Shown: piece after piece, positions 44,002 through 53,515 of the stretch | Layout: each line of letters begins with the position of its first letter | How positions within the stretch are numbered: the first letter of the stretch is position 1 | Origin: an uncultured Bacteroidia bacterium | GTDB taxonomy: Bacteria; Bacteroidota; Bacteroidia; Bacteroidales; UBA932 | NCBI GenBank assembly: GCA_902769525.1 | Contig: CACXPG010000009.1 | Span: 1-64,000 of the forward strand | Length of the DNA stretch: 64,000 nt | Reading direction: 5' to 3' | Translations under genes and position numbers: made by a program | Notes under the pieces: generated by a model | Databases searched by the model: none | Told to the model about the DNA's origin: nothing | Seen by the model: only the letters and a program-made list of their open reading frames with translations

Positions 44002-45162
44002 ATGAATTGGATATTAAAGACGATAGACAAGATGAAGCCGACATTCTCCAAGGGAGGAAAGCTCGGCTGGCTCCACTCTACCTTTGACGCGTTCGAGACC
44101 TTTGCCGCCGTTCCTGCAACCACAACTTCAGGAAGGGTTCACATCAAGGACGCTGTGGACATCAAGAGAGTGATGATTGTAGTGGTGATGGCCCTGATGC
44201 CTGCATTCTGCTTCGGAATGTGGAACACGGGAGACCAGCACTCTTTGGCATTCGGACTGCAGTGGGGATTCTGGATGAAAGTATGGTACGGCTTCTACCG
44301 TATCCTTCCTCTGATTCTGGTTTCCTACATCGTGGGACTCGGAATAGAGTTCGCAGTTGCACAGGTCAGAGGCCACGAGGTCAATGAAGGCTATCTGGTA
44401 ACGGGATTTATCATTCCGCTCATTATGCCTATTGACGTTCCTCTGTGGGTTCTGGGCCTTGCAGTGGCATTTGCCGTTATTTTCGGAAAAGAAATCTTCG
44501 GCGGAACCGGAATGAACATCTGGAACCCTGCCCTTCTGGCAAGAGCCTTCGTGTTCTTCGCCTATCCTTCAACCATCACGGGCGATTCCGTATGGGTAGG
44601 AGGACTTGGAAAGCACGCAGACCAGGTAATTGACGGATTCTCAGGCGCCACCCCTCTGGCACAGGTTGCTGACGGCGTTGCAGGCGCTCCTGACTTTTTG
44701 CAGATGTTCATAGGAAACATCCCTGGTTCCGTAGGTGAAACCTCCACCATCGCCATCCTGCTCGGCGCCATCGTCCTGATATGGACCGGCGTGGCAAGCT
44801 GGAAGATAATGGTTTCCTGCGTGGCCGGCGCCCTGGCAGTCGGATTCCTTGCCAACGGACTGGCCGAGCCTGGCACCTTCGCCGCTTACCCTGCAGTCAA
44901 ACATCTTGTTATGGGCGGCTTTGCATTCGGTGCGGTATTCATGGCAACAGACCCTGTATCCTCAGCCCAGACAGAAACCGGCAAGTGGATATACGGATTT
45001 TTGATCGGAGCCATGTGCGTGATATTAAGATTGTTCAACCCTGGATACAGAGAAGGAATGATGCTCGCTATCCTGCTGATGAACACAATGGCGCCTCTGA
45101 TTGACTGGTGCGTTGTCAGAAAGAACATCCGCAGGAGAGAAAAGAGAGCTGTAGCCAAATAA
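44002..45162 (+). CDS. nqrB: Na+-translocating NADH:quinone reductase subunit B
   Basis: NqrB is a large membrane subunit carrying covalently bound FMN; it also takes part in Na+ translocation and quinone reduction. The protein (386 aa) has about nine membrane segments and the flavinylation motif SGAT at Thr217 (in DGFSGATPLA). The N-terminus begins MNWILKTIDKMKPTFSKGGK, typical for the family. It begins 4 bp after nqrA. Confidence 0.97.
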   Translation: MNWILKTIDKMKPTFSKGGKLGWLHSTFDAFETFAAVPATTTSGRVHIKDAVDIKRVMIVVVMALMPAFCFGMWNTGDQHSLAFGLQWGFWMKVWYGFYRILPLILVSYIVGLGIEFAVAQVRGHEVNEGYLVTGFIIPLIMPIDVPLWVLGLAVAFAVIFGKEIFGGTGMNIWNPALLARAFVFFAYPSTITGDSVWVGGLGKHADQVIDGFSGATPLAQVADGVAGAPDFLQMFIGNIPGSVGETSTIAILLGAIVLIWTGVASWKIMVSCVAGALAVGFLANGLAEPGTFAAYPAVKHLVMGGFAFGAVFMATDPVSSAQTETGKWIYGFLIGAMCVILRLFNPGYREGMMLAILLMNTMAPLIDWCVVRKNIRRREKRAVAK

Positions 45163-45173
45163 ACAATTGCGAT

Positions 45174-46004
45174 ATGGATACTAACAAGAATACATATACA
45201 GTTATTTACACGATAGTCCTCGTGGCTGTTGTGGCTACTATCCTGGCAGTTGTTTCCATGGGCCTGAAGAACCGTCAGCAGACCAACATCAAGGTCGAGA
45301 AGCAGATGAACATACTCAACTGCGCCGGCCTGGCTTCTGACGCCAAGACGGTTGCCGACAGGAACAAATATGTACAGGAAGAATTTGACAAGTACATCGC
45401 CGAGGCACAGATAGTAAACAATGAAGGAGAAATCGTGGAAAGCTTCACCGAGAAAATCGGCGACTGCGACGCCTTCAAGGTTGCTGCCGCGGACCAGTAT
45501 GACATAATGAGAAAGATAGACGGCACTATGGACCAGGCAGCCAAAGACGCTCTTGCAAAAGACCTGAAGCTCCCTGTGTTTATATGCAAGAATCCGGACG
45601 GAAGCAAGAACTACATTCTTTCCGGCTACGGTTCAGGCCTCTGGGGCCCTATCTGGACATACATTGCAGTCAAGGAAGACGGCAAGATTGCCGGAGCCTT
45701 GTTCGACCACGCCAGCGAGACTCCTGGCCTGGGAGGAGAAATCGTAACCGACAAGTTCCGCTCCCAGTTTACCGACAAGGCAATCCTTGAAAACGGAGAG
45801 ATTATTCCAATTACCGTTGTCAAGGGCGGAAACGCCAATGCCAAGGCAAACGAGATCAACGCCATCAGCGGAGCCACCATCACTTCCAAGGCAGTGCAGA
45901 CAATGATTGCAAACTGGATGAATTACTACAAGCCTTACCTCCAGAAGATCATTTCAGGAACTGCTTCTGAACCGGTCGCTGAGGAAACTCCTAAAACAGA
46001 ATAG
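45174..46004 (+). CDS. nqrC: Na+-translocating NADH:quinone reductase subunit C
   Basis: NqrC has one N-terminal membrane helix (about 8-28) and a periplasmic FMN domain; FMN is attached to a threonine in the SGAT motif, here Thr235 (ISGATITSKAV). The frame extends upstream to 45108 inside nqrB, but the ATG at 45174 (MDTNKN) gives the normal protein of 276 aa. The C-terminus has a short acidic tail not needed for the domain. It is in the nqr operon, 11 bp after nqrB. Confidence 0.96.
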   Translation: MDTNKNTYTVIYTIVLVAVVATILAVVSMGLKNRQQTNIKVEKQMNILNCAGLASDAKTVADRNKYVQEEFDKYIAEAQIVNNEGEIVESFTEKIGDCDAFKVAAADQYDIMRKIDGTMDQAAKDALAKDLKLPVFICKNPDGSKNYILSGYGSGLWGPIWTYIAVKEDGKIAGALFDHASETPGLGGEIVTDKFRSQFTDKAILENGEIIPITVVKGGNANAKANEINAISGATITSKAVQTMIANWMNYYKPYLQKIISGTASEPVAEETPKTE

Positions 46005-46006
46005 TT

Positions 46007-46624
46007 ATGGCAATGGACAAGAAAATATTCACGACACCTATTATCAAGGCCAACCCGATCACGGTGCTGGTGCTTGGTATCTGTTCTGCCCTTGCGGTAA
46101 CTGTAAAGCTTGAACCGGCTATCGTGATGGGTATTTCAGTTACCCTTGTGACAGGACTTTCAAGTTTCCTTATCTCACTGATAAGAAAGACTATACCTAA
46201 CCGAATCAGAATCATCGTGCAGCTGGTTGTGGTTGCAATGTTCGTGATTCTGATTTCAGAGTTTTTGAAGGCATACGTTTATGACGTGAGCAAGCAGCTC
46301 TCCGTATATGTAGGCCTTATCATCACCAACTGTATCATCATGGGCAGAATCGAGGCCTTCGGTCTCACCGAGAAGCCTCTGCCTTCCCTGGTTGACGGTC
46401 TGGCAAACGGACTTGGCTACGGACTGATACTGGTGATAGTAGCGTTCTTCAGGGAACTTATCGGAAGCGGCACCATCTTCGGAGCCCAGATAATCCCTCA
46501 GAGCTGGTACGAGGCCGGCTACATGAACAACGGACTGTTCATCATGCCGCCTATGGCTTTGATACTTATCGGATGCCTTATCTGGATTCAGAGAAGCTTC
46601 CAGAAAGATGACGACAAGAAATAA
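46007..46624 (+). CDS. nqrD: Na+-translocating NADH:quinone reductase subunit D
   Basis: NqrD is an integral membrane subunit of six helices that is part of the Na+-translocating core and binds an iron centre with NqrE. The NIIM-like NCIIMGRIEAFG segment (about 103-114) and KANPITVLVLGICSALAVT near the N-terminus are typical. 205 aa is normal. Two ATGs are possible (46007 and 46013). It follows nqrC by 2 bp. Confidence 0.96.
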   Translation: MAMDKKIFTTPIIKANPITVLVLGICSALAVTVKLEPAIVMGISVTLVTGLSSFLISLIRKTIPNRIRIIVQLVVVAMFVILISEFLKAYVYDVSKQLSVYVGLIITNCIIMGRIEAFGLTEKPLPSLVDGLANGLGYGLILVIVAFFRELIGSGTIFGAQIIPQSWYEAGYMNNGLFIMPPMALILIGCLIWIQRSFQKDDDKK

Positions 46625-46636
46625 ACACATACCATT

Positions 46637-47251
46637 ATGGAAGCACTGAACATTTTCGTAAAGAGCATTTTCGTAGACAACATGATCTTTGCATACTTCC
46701 TTGGAATGTGTTCATTCCTTGCAGTATCAAAGAACGTGAAGACAGCGATCGGACTGGGCGTTGCAGTTATATTCGTGCTGGGCATCACCCTTCCGATCAA
46801 CTATCTGCTGAACAAATACTTGCTGAGTCCGGGAGCCCTCAACTGGATTTCTCCTGACCTGGCAAACGTAGACCTGAGCTTCTTGAGCTTCATTATCTTC
46901 ATCGCCGTTATCGCTTCGTTCGTCCAGCTGGTGGAGATGGTAGTCGAGAAGTATTCTCCTTCTCTGTATTCCTCCCTGGGAATCTTCCTTCCGCTGATTG
47001 CAGTGAACTGCGCCATCCTGGGCGCATCCCTGTTCATGCAGCAGAGGGCTTTCCCTAGCCTGGGAATCGCAACCTGCTACGGACTGGGAAGCGGCGTGGG
47101 CTGGTTCCTTGCCATCGTGTCGATTGCGGCAATCAGAGAGAAGATAGCATATTCAAAGGTGCCGAAACCTCTTCAGGGCCTTGGCATCACATTCATAATC
47201 GCCGGCCTTATGGCTATCGCCTTCATGGGCTTTATGGGCATTAACATCTAG
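46637..47251 (+). CDS. nqrE: Na+-translocating NADH:quinone reductase subunit E
   Basis: NqrE pairs with NqrD as inverted-repeat membrane halves and holds a cysteine-bound iron centre. Typical features: [25 protein letters not shown] at the start, the [10 protein letters not shown] segment (about 115-124) and a glycine-rich end. 204 aa, six membrane segments. It lies between nqrD and nqrF in the operon. Confidence 0.96.
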   Translation: MEALNIFVKSIFVDNMIFAYFLGMCSFLAVSKNVKTAIGLGVAVIFVLGITLPINYLLNKYLLSPGALNWISPDLANVDLSFLSFIIFIAVIASFVQLVEMVVEKYSPSLYSSLGIFLPLIAVNCAILGASLFMQQRAFPSLGIATCYGLGSGVGWFLAIVSIAAIREKIAYSKVPKPLQGLGITFIIAGLMAIAFMGFMGINI

Positions 47252-47262
47252 GAGGATTGGAT

Positions 47263-48504
47263 ATGAGTACAGTAATTTTAGTTTCCATTATCGTATTCCT
47301 GATCATCACCCTTCTGCTTGTTGCCCTTCTGCTTTTTGCAAAGGCCAAGCTCCTGCCATCAGGAAATGTCACCATAGACATCAACAACGGCGAGAAGCAG
47401 CTTGAAGTCGCTACCGGCGGAACCCTGCTTTCAACCCTTGCAGACAACAAGATTTTCCTTCCTTCCGCTTGCGGTGGAAAGGGAAACTGCGGAATGTGCA
47501 AGTGCCAGGTTGTAAGCGGCGGCGGAACCATCCTGCCTACCGAGGTCGGATTCTTCTCACGCAAGGAGCAGCTCTCCAACTGGAGACTCGGCTGCCAGGT
47601 CAAGGTTAAGGAAAACCTGGGCATCCTCCTTCCTCCGGAAGTTCTCGGAGTCAAGAAGTGGGAGTGCACCGTGGTAAGCAACCACAACGTGGCTACCTTC
47701 ATCAAGGAATTCGTGGTGAAGCTGCCTGAGGGCGAGAACGTAAACTTCCGCAGCGGCGGATACATCCAGATAGACGTTCCTGCCTGCGAGGTGGACTACA
47801 AGAACATTGAGGTAGAGCCTGAATATCGCGGAGACTGGGAGAAGATGGGAATCTTCGGCCTGAAGATGGTCAACCCTACTCCAACCTTCAGAGCCTACTC
47901 AATGGCCAACCACCCAGCAGAGGGCAACATCATCATGCTGAACGTGCGTATCGCAACTCCTCCGTTCGACAGGGCAAAGAAGCAGTGGGTTCCGGTAAAT
48001 CCTGGTATCTGCTCTTCTTACATCTACTCTCTCAAACCTGGAGACAAGATCACCATCAGCGGCCCTTACGGCGAGTTCTTCATCAAGGATACCGACAACG
48101 AGATCGTATTCATCGGCGGAGGTGCCGGAATGGCTCCTATGAGAAGCCACATCTTCCACCTGTTCAAGACATTGCACACAAAGAGGAAGGTCAGCTTCTG
48201 GTACGGCGCGCGTTCACGCAGAGAAATGTTCTACGACGAGGACTTTGCGGAAATCGCCAGGGAGAACCCGAACTTCTCCTACAATGTAGCACTGTCTGAC
48301 GCCCTCCCTGAGGACAACTGGACTGGCCCTACCGGCTTCATCCACCAGGTTCTGTTCGACAACTACCTGAAGAACCATCCGGCTCCTGAGGATATCGAAT
48401 ACTACCTCTGCGGTCCTCCTATGATGACCAACGCGGCAGTCAACATGCTGGATAATCTCGGCGTACAGCCGGACAACATCATGTACGACAACTTCGGCGC
48501 TTAG
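47263..48504 (+). CDS. nqrF: Na+-translocating NADH:quinone reductase subunit F
   Basis: NqrF is the NADH-oxidising subunit: one N-terminal membrane helix (about 2-26), a ferredoxin-like [2Fe-2S] domain with Cys70, Cys76, Cys79 and Cys111, then FAD (RAYSMANHP) and NADH ([22 protein letters not shown]) domains. A GGAGG Shine-Dalgarno (47251-47255), unusual for Bacteroidetes, sits 7 bp before the ATG at 47263; the TTG at 47257 is rejected. It is the last operon gene, with a terminator 20 bp behind. Confidence 0.97.
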   Translation: MSTVILVSIIVFLIITLLLVALLLFAKAKLLPSGNVTIDINNGEKQLEVATGGTLLSTLADNKIFLPSACGGKGNCGMCKCQVVSGGGTILPTEVGFFSRKEQLSNWRLGCQVKVKENLGILLPPEVLGVKKWECTVVSNHNVATFIKEFVVKLPEGENVNFRSGGYIQIDVPACEVDYKNIEVEPEYRGDWEKMGIFGLKMVNPTPTFRAYSMANHPAEGNIIMLNVRIATPPFDRAKKQWVPVNPGICSSYIYSLKPGDKITISGPYGEFFIKDTDNEIVFIGGGAGMAPMRSHIFHLFKTLHTKRKVSFWYGARSRREMFYDEDFAEIARENPNFSYNVALSDALPEDNWTGPTGFIHQVLFDNYLKNHPAPEDIEYYLCGPPMMTNAAVNMLDNLGVQPDNIMYDNFGA

Positions 48505-48525
48505 CCAAAGCGTTGCAAGATTAAG

Positions 48526-48550
48526 AAAGCCTCCCAGCGGAGGCTTTTTT
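48526..48550 (+). terminator. Terminator of the nqr operon
   Basis: AAAGCCTCC (48526-48534), loop CAGC, GGAGGCTTT (48539-48547) and further T residues form a classic terminator 21 bp after the nqrF stop. Confidence 0.92.
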
Positions 48551-48551
48551 A

Positions 48552-48583
48552 TTTGGGAAATCGGGAATAAAAACTTATCTTTG
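48552..48583 (+). promoter_or_regulatory. glnA promoter
   Basis: TTTG (48552-48555), 20 bases, TATCTTTG (48576-48583): a full match to the Bacteroidetes consensus, starting at the end of the nqr terminator. Leader to the ATG at 48635 is about 45 nt. Confidence 0.8.
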
Positions 48584-48634
48584 AAAACTTTATACGCAAA
48601 TTTAATTTGATTTTTAAATTTCAACGATAGTTTT

Positions 48635-50137
48635 ATGAATAACGTAATAAGCATGAACCCGAACGCCATCGTGGCGTTCCTGCAAAAGAAGCCTTCCGAA
48701 TTCACCAAGGAAGACATCATCTCATACATCAAGGCCAACGGCATCCAGATGGTGAACTTTATGTACCCTGCTGGTGACGGAAGACTCAAGACCCTGAATT
48801 TTGTAATCAGCGACGAGGATTATCTCAACACCATACTCTCCTGCGGAGAAAGAGTTGACGGAAGTTCTCTTTTCAAGTTCATCGAGGCTTCCAGCTCGGA
48901 CCTTTATGTACTGCCAAGGTTCCGCACCGCTTTCCTGGACCCGTTTGCCGAGATACCTACCGTAACTATGCTCTGCTCCTTCTTCAACAAGGACGGCCAG
49001 CCTCTGGAAAGCGCCCCTGAGCACACACTCAGAAAGGCCTGCAAGATCTTCAAGGAGAAGACCGGATGCGAGTTCCAGGCAATGGGAGAGCTTGAATACT
49101 ATGTGATCGCCGAGGATGACGACCTCTTCCCTGCAACAGACCAGAGAGGCTATCACGAGAGCGGCCCGTTTGCAAAGTTCAACCAGTTCCGCACCCAGTG
49201 CATGCACTACATTGCGCAGGCCGGCGGACAGATAAAATACGGCCACTCCGAGGTCGGAAACTTCACCCTGGGCGGAAAAATATACGAGCAGAACGAGATA
49301 GAGTTCCTGCCTACAGACGCGGAAGACGCTGCAGACCAGCTGACTCTGGCAAAGTGGATCATCCGTAACCTTGGATACCAGCAGGGATTTGACGTTACCT
49401 TCGCCCCTAAGATCACTTCAGGCAAGGCCGGAAGCGGACTGCATATCCACATGAAGATCACAAAGGACGGCAAGAGCCAGATGATAGAAAACGGATCTCT
49501 CTCCGAGACCGCCCGCAAGGCCATCGCCGGAATGATGGTGCTGGCTCCTTCCATCACCGCCTTCGGAAACAAGGTTCCTACATCTTATTTCCGTCTGGTT
49601 CCTCACCAGGAAGCTCCTACAAACGTATGCTGGGGAGACCGCAACCGCAGCGTGCTGGTAAGGGTTCCACTGGGATGGACCGCCGGCGGAGACATGTGCA
49701 GCGTTGCCAACCCTCTTGAGAAGCCTTCCGGAATAGACACCACCCAGAAGCAGACCGTGGAGATGCGTTCTCCGGACGGAAGCGCAGACGTTTACCAGCT
49801 CATAGCAGCTCTCTGCGTAGCCTGCCGTATCGGCATCGAGATGCCTGACGCCCTGCAGGTTGCAGAAGACAAGTACGTAAACGTCAACATCCACGACGCC
49901 AAGAATGCAGACAAGCTGGCAAAGCTCGAGCAGCTTCCGGACAGCTGCCAGGCCAGCGCCCAGTGCCTCAAGAACCAGAGAGAATACTACGAAAGAGAAG
50001 GTGTGTTCTCCGCCAATATGATTGACGGAATCATCTCTCAGCTTTCATCCTACAGAGACGGATCGCTGAGGAAGGAAATCGAGAACAAGCCTCAGGAAAT
50101 GCTCCACATGGTAAAGAAATATTTCCACTGCGGATAA
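48635..50137 (+). CDS. glnA: Glutamine synthetase, 500 aa
   Basis: Ligates ammonia to glutamate using ATP, the central nitrogen-assimilation step. It belongs to the GSI-type fold: QAMGELEYYV (about 149-158, metal-binding glutamates), GSGLHIHM (about 268-275), PTNVCWGDRNRSVLVRVPL (about 328-346) and the late MRSPDGSAD motif (about 373-381). Length and sequence resemble the Bacteroidetes GSI proteins rather than GSIII (about 730 aa). It has its own promoter and stands 15 bp before the C1 peptidase gene, with which it may be co-transcribed. Confidence 0.93.
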   Translation: MNNVISMNPNAIVAFLQKKPSEFTKEDIISYIKANGIQMVNFMYPAGDGRLKTLNFVISDEDYLNTILSCGERVDGSSLFKFIEASSSDLYVLPRFRTAFLDPFAEIPTVTMLCSFFNKDGQPLESAPEHTLRKACKIFKEKTGCEFQAMGELEYYVIAEDDDLFPATDQRGYHESGPFAKFNQFRTQCMHYIAQAGGQIKYGHSEVGNFTLGGKIYEQNEIEFLPTDAEDAADQLTLAKWIIRNLGYQQGFDVTFAPKITSGKAGSGLHIHMKITKDGKSQMIENGSLSETARKAIAGMMVLAPSITAFGNKVPTSYFRLVPHQEAPTNVCWGDRNRSVLVRVPLGWTAGGDMCSVANPLEKPSGIDTTQKQTVEMRSPDGSADVYQLIAALCVACRIGIEMPDALQVAEDKYVNVNIHDAKNADKLAKLEQLPDSCQASAQCLKNQREYYEREGVFSANMIDGIISQLSSYRDGSLRKEIENKPQEMLHMVKKYFHCG

Positions 50138-50152
50138 TCAGAACAAACAAAT

Positions 50153-51565
50153 ATGAAAAAGACCCTGTTTTTAATCATCGCGATGGTAGCCGGCGGCAGC
50201 CTTATGGCCCAGACCCTCGGACAGAACGAACTCGCAGAACTCAAGGCAAGCTTCAACAACGATGCCTTTGCCAAGAGCATCCACAACATCCTCTCCACCA
50301 ACAAGGGTATCAAGGCTTTGTCCTACAACCCTTCTTCAGTGGTTGGTACAGACGATTTCTTCAAGTACAATGTAGAAGTGAGCGGCATCACGGACCAGAA
50401 GAGCAGCGGCAGATGCTGGATGTTCACCTCAATGAACCAGCTCAGGCCTATCGTGATGAAGAAATACAACATCAAGAACTTTGATTTCTCCCATAACTAC
50501 AGCTATTTCTGGGATATACTAGAAAAGGCCAACCTCTTCCTCGAGAACGTGATCGCCACATCCGACAAGCCTTTCGGCGACAGGGCTGTGGACAACCTCT
50601 TCCAGTCCCCTGTAGGTGACGGCGGCGTCTGGAACCTGTTCTTCAACATCGGCGAAAAATACGGTGTTGTGCCTGCAGACATCATGCCTGAGACCGAGCA
50701 GAGCAACTCCACCGGCCAGTTCCTGGGAATCGTGAACGAGAGGCTCCGCAAGGGAGGATACGATATCCGCCAGGTTTACGAAAAGGCCAAGACCACAATG
50801 ATGAGCGGCCTTGAGGGCAATCCTCACACCAAAGCCGAGAAGGTGAAGATGGAAACCCTCAAGGACGTATACCGCGTACTGGCAATCTGCCTGGGAGAAC
50901 CTCCTACCGAGTTCACCTGGAAATTCCGCGACAACAGCGGCAAGATCCAGACCGTAAAGACCACTCCTCAGGAGTTCTACAAGAGCATAGTTCCTGCAGA
51001 CTACAACGCGAAGGACTATGTGATGATAATGAACGACCCTACCAGAGAGTATTACAAGATCTACGAGATTGACAACTACCGCAACACCATCGAGGGAATC
51101 AACTGGACCTACCTCAACCTCCCTAACGAGGACATCAAGAAAGCTGCTGTAGCATCCATCAAGGCAGGCGAGCCTATGTACGCATCCTGCGATGTTGGAA
51201 AGCAGAGCAACACCAGCGGCGGCGTCGGCTATATGGATCCTGGTATGTATGACTACGGCCAGCTTCTGGGCATCGACCTCAATATGGACAAGAAGGCCAG
51301 AATCCTCACCCGCCAGAGCGGATCTTCACACGCGATGCTGATCGTGGCAGTGGATACCGACGACAACGACAAGCCTCTGAAGTGGAAGTTCGAGAACAGC
51401 TGGGGACCTCAGGCCGGAAAGGGCGGATACCTCATCTTCACCGACAAGTGGTTCGACGAGTACATGTTCCGTATCGTGATTAACCGCAAGTATCTGGACA
51501 AGAAGGCCATCAAGTCTCTCGACCAGAAGCCTGAGATGCTCCCTGCCTGGGACTATATGTTCTGA
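50153..51565 (+). CDS. Secreted C1-family peptidase (bleomycin hydrolase/PepC-like), 470 aa
   Basis: A papain-fold cysteine peptidase. Catalytic residues are visible: Gln82 and Cys88 (DQKSSGRCWMF), a histidine in SSHAMLIV (about 400) and Asn in FENSWGPQ (about 420). Unlike cytoplasmic aminopeptidase C it starts with a signal peptide (MKKTLFLIIAMVAGGSLMAQ), so it acts in the periplasm or outside, probably degrading peptides. The gene ends before a cluster of small hairpins shared with the convergent methyltransferase gene. Confidence 0.92.
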   Translation: MKKTLFLIIAMVAGGSLMAQTLGQNELAELKASFNNDAFAKSIHNILSTNKGIKALSYNPSSVVGTDDFFKYNVEVSGITDQKSSGRCWMFTSMNQLRPIVMKKYNIKNFDFSHNYSYFWDILEKANLFLENVIATSDKPFGDRAVDNLFQSPVGDGGVWNLFFNIGEKYGVVPADIMPETEQSNSTGQFLGIVNERLRKGGYDIRQVYEKAKTTMMSGLEGNPHTKAEKVKMETLKDVYRVLAICLGEPPTEFTWKFRDNSGKIQTVKTTPQEFYKSIVPADYNAKDYVMIMNDPTREYYKIYEIDNYRNTIEGINWTYLNLPNEDIKKAAVASIKAGEPMYASCDVGKQSNTSGGVGYMDPGMYDYGQLLGIDLNMDKKARILTRQSGSSHAMLIVAVDTDDNDKPLKWKFENSWGPQAGKGGYLIFTDKWFDEYMFRIVINRKYLDKKAIKSLDQKPEMLPAWDYMF

Positions 51566-51594
51566 GTTCCTCAGAACATCAGTCTTTTCACCCC

Positions 51595-51645
51595 GCTCAC
51601 TCAGTGAGCACCCCTCAAGGGGTATGCGGCCAATAGGCCGGCCGC
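51595..51645. repeat. Cluster of three small hairpins between convergent genes
   Basis: GCTCACTCAGTGAGC (51595-51609), CCCCTCAAGGGG (51611-51622) and the GCGGCC...GGCCGC pair (51626-51645) stand side by side. There is no clear T-run, but the position between convergent stop codons suggests they act as a bidirectional transcription end. Confidence 0.5.
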
Positions 51646-53078
51646 TATCGCGGCTTGGTAAGGATACGGCGCATAAGGGGATGAAGGCTGTTGCACCGGT
51701 TACCCAGGTTGTTTACAAAGCCTAGTCCCAAAGAGCGGTACTTTAAAAGAATGTAGCCCCTCGGCCAAGACGGCTGGGGGGTTATGTTTTCCCTGGAAAG
51801 GAACTTCAGAGCCGTTTCCAGGTCTATTTCAGCGCTTGAAAACTCTAAGGCAGCCTCTTTTCCGCACACGCCGGAATCGACGCAAAAATGGCCGTTTTCA
51901 GCCCCGGCAAGGGCATTAGAGAGCGCAAGGTCTGCATCGGGGACAATCTTTCCCGCCTTGATTTCCCCCACCCTGCATCCAAGGGTCCTGATGCAGGAAG
52001 GATTGATTTCAGACATCTGGTTTGCAAACTCAACGGCAAGCCCGAAGTCAAAAGAACTGTCATCCGGCAACATATAGACCTGGCCGCTCACCCTGTCAAG
52101 CACAAGGCCGCTTTCTCCGGCTGCCACGAACCTTGCCTTGCGTCCCTTTGCCTGACGCATAGCCTTTCTGCCGCTGCCGGAATTCTTCCTGAGGACGGCA
52201 AAGAACTGGCCTTCTCCGGGAACGAGTCCAGGCACAAACTGATATCCCCAAGGAAGCTTCACCAGACCTTTCACAGAAGAAAGCGCCATCTCGTCCACCG
52301 GGACGAAATCCGCTCCAAGATGCTCGGCGATATACTTCACATTGTCCTGGTTTTCAAAGTGATTATATGTGCAGGTCGAATAAATCAGCAATCCGCCTTC
52401 TCTTAGCGACGGCCAGATGTCACCGATTATAGAACGCTGAAGGGCGGCGCAGTCTTTCACTGCTCCGATGCTCCAGAGCGACAGCGCATCTTCGCTTTTG
52501 CGGAACATGCCCTCTCCCGAGCACGGCACATCCGCCAGTATAACGCTGAAAAAGCCGTCCATCCTGCCAAGAGCTGACGCAGAGGTGTTTGTGACAATGA
52601 CATTTAAAGCCCCCCATTTTGCTATGTTGTCGCACAGGGGCGGAACCCTCTTCCCTACGGTCTCGTTGACAACCGTCAATGGAGTCAGGTCTTTTAGCAG
52701 GGAGATCAGATGCGTGGATTTTCCACCGGGAGAAGCGCACAGGTCCAGGACAGCCCCGTCTTTGGCAGCTTCTGAAATCAGGTCCTTCAGCAGATAAGGA
52801 AACATACTGGATGAATCCTGGACATAATAGGCTCCGGCGTGGAATGCCGGGTCGAGGGTGAACTGCTTTCTTTCGCCCAGGAAAAAAGCGCCGGTGCACC
52901 ACGGCACGGGATCTTTCTCCCCTTCCAGCACCTGAAGACCGGATACAGGTTTCAGCGGATTAAGCCTTACGGAAACAGCCGCAGAAGAACCGAACGAGCC
53001 AAAAAGAGCATCTGCTGCATAATCCGGCAAGGAATCATGCAGCAGCAGCTCAAAATCTTTCGGAACGCGGCATTCCAT
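51645..53078 (-). CDS. rRNA cytosine-C5 methyltransferase, RsmF/NOL1-like, 477 aa
   Basis: A SAM-dependent m5C methyltransferase of the NOL1/NOP2/Sun family. It has LDLCASPGGKSTHL (about 110-123, SAM loop), ADVPCSGEGMFRK (about 178-190, catalytic PC cysteine) and YSTCTYNHFENQDNV (about 233-247, second TC cysteine). The C-terminal extension of about 150 residues resembles RsmF's PUA-like part. The target is probably 16S rRNA, though a tRNA role is possible. It may be co-transcribed with the SRPBCC and pyrE genes, since gaps are under 30 bp. Confidence 0.9.
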   Translation of the reverse strand: MECRVPKDFELLLHDSLPDYAADALFGSFGSSAAVSVRLNPLKPVSGLQVLEGEKDPVPWCTGAFFLGERKQFTLDPAFHAGAYYVQDSSSMFPYLLKDLISEAAKDGAVLDLCASPGGKSTHLISLLKDLTPLTVVNETVGKRVPPLCDNIAKWGALNVIVTNTSASALGRMDGFFSVILADVPCSGEGMFRKSEDALSLWSIGAVKDCAALQRSIIGDIWPSLREGGLLIYSTCTYNHFENQDNVKYIAEHLGADFVPVDEMALSSVKGLVKLPWGYQFVPGLVPGEGQFFAVLRKNSGSGRKAMRQAKGRKARFVAAGESGLVLDRVSGQVYMLPDDSSFDFGLAVEFANQMSEINPSCIRTLGCRVGEIKAGKIVPDADLALSNALAGAENGHFCVDSGVCGKEAALEFSSAEIDLETALKFLSRENITPQPSWPRGYILLKYRSLGLGFVNNLGNRCNSLHPLMRRILTKPR

Positions 53079-53081
53079 AGA

Positions 53082-53489
53082 CTAAATACCCCCTCTTGAG
53101 GCAATCTGGTCAGTAATCTGGTCCAGCACACTCTGGATCTTGCGTCCGAGCATCGCTTTCATCAGAAAGTTCATCTGAGCCTCTATGCTGACTTTCAGCT
53201 TGCTTGTGGTGGCAGATGTGTTCTCTATGTCAAACAGAAGGGTGAAATCCATCGGGAATCCCTCCATAGGCTTCATCACGATACGGGATGTAGGTATCCT
53301 CTCGGCCACCTTCATTCCAAGATGCATGCCCTGGTAATCTCCTTCAACCGTGTCTGGGGTGAGTGTCACTTTGTCGCGATACTCTTCAGGAAGCCTGTCT
53401 TTCATCAGGGTCAGGTCTGAAAAAGAAGCGAATACAGCCCAGGAAGGAGAGTTCAGCTCCACATCCTTGCTATGGAAAGTCTCTAACAT
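53082..53489 (-). CDS. SRPBCC-fold protein, 135 aa
   Basis: The pattern of an N-terminal strand, a two-helix insert and five further strands with a long C-terminal helix (about 108-132: LMKAMLGRKIQSVLDQITDQIA) fits the START/SRPBCC lipid-binding fold. Members bind hydrophobic ligands or have no known role; no catalytic residue can be named. It lies 26 bp downstream of pyrE and 3 bp upstream of the methyltransferase gene on the same strand. Confidence 0.75.
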   Translation of the reverse strand: MLETFHSKDVELNSPSWAVFASFSDLTLMKDRLPEEYRDKVTLTPDTVEGDYQGMHLGMKVAERIPTSRIVMKPMEGFPMDFTLLFDIENTSATTSKLKVSIEAQMNFLMKAMLGRKIQSVLDQITDQIASRGGI

Positions 53490-53515
53490 AAGTGTATGAC
53501 TGGAAAATGTGGTTT

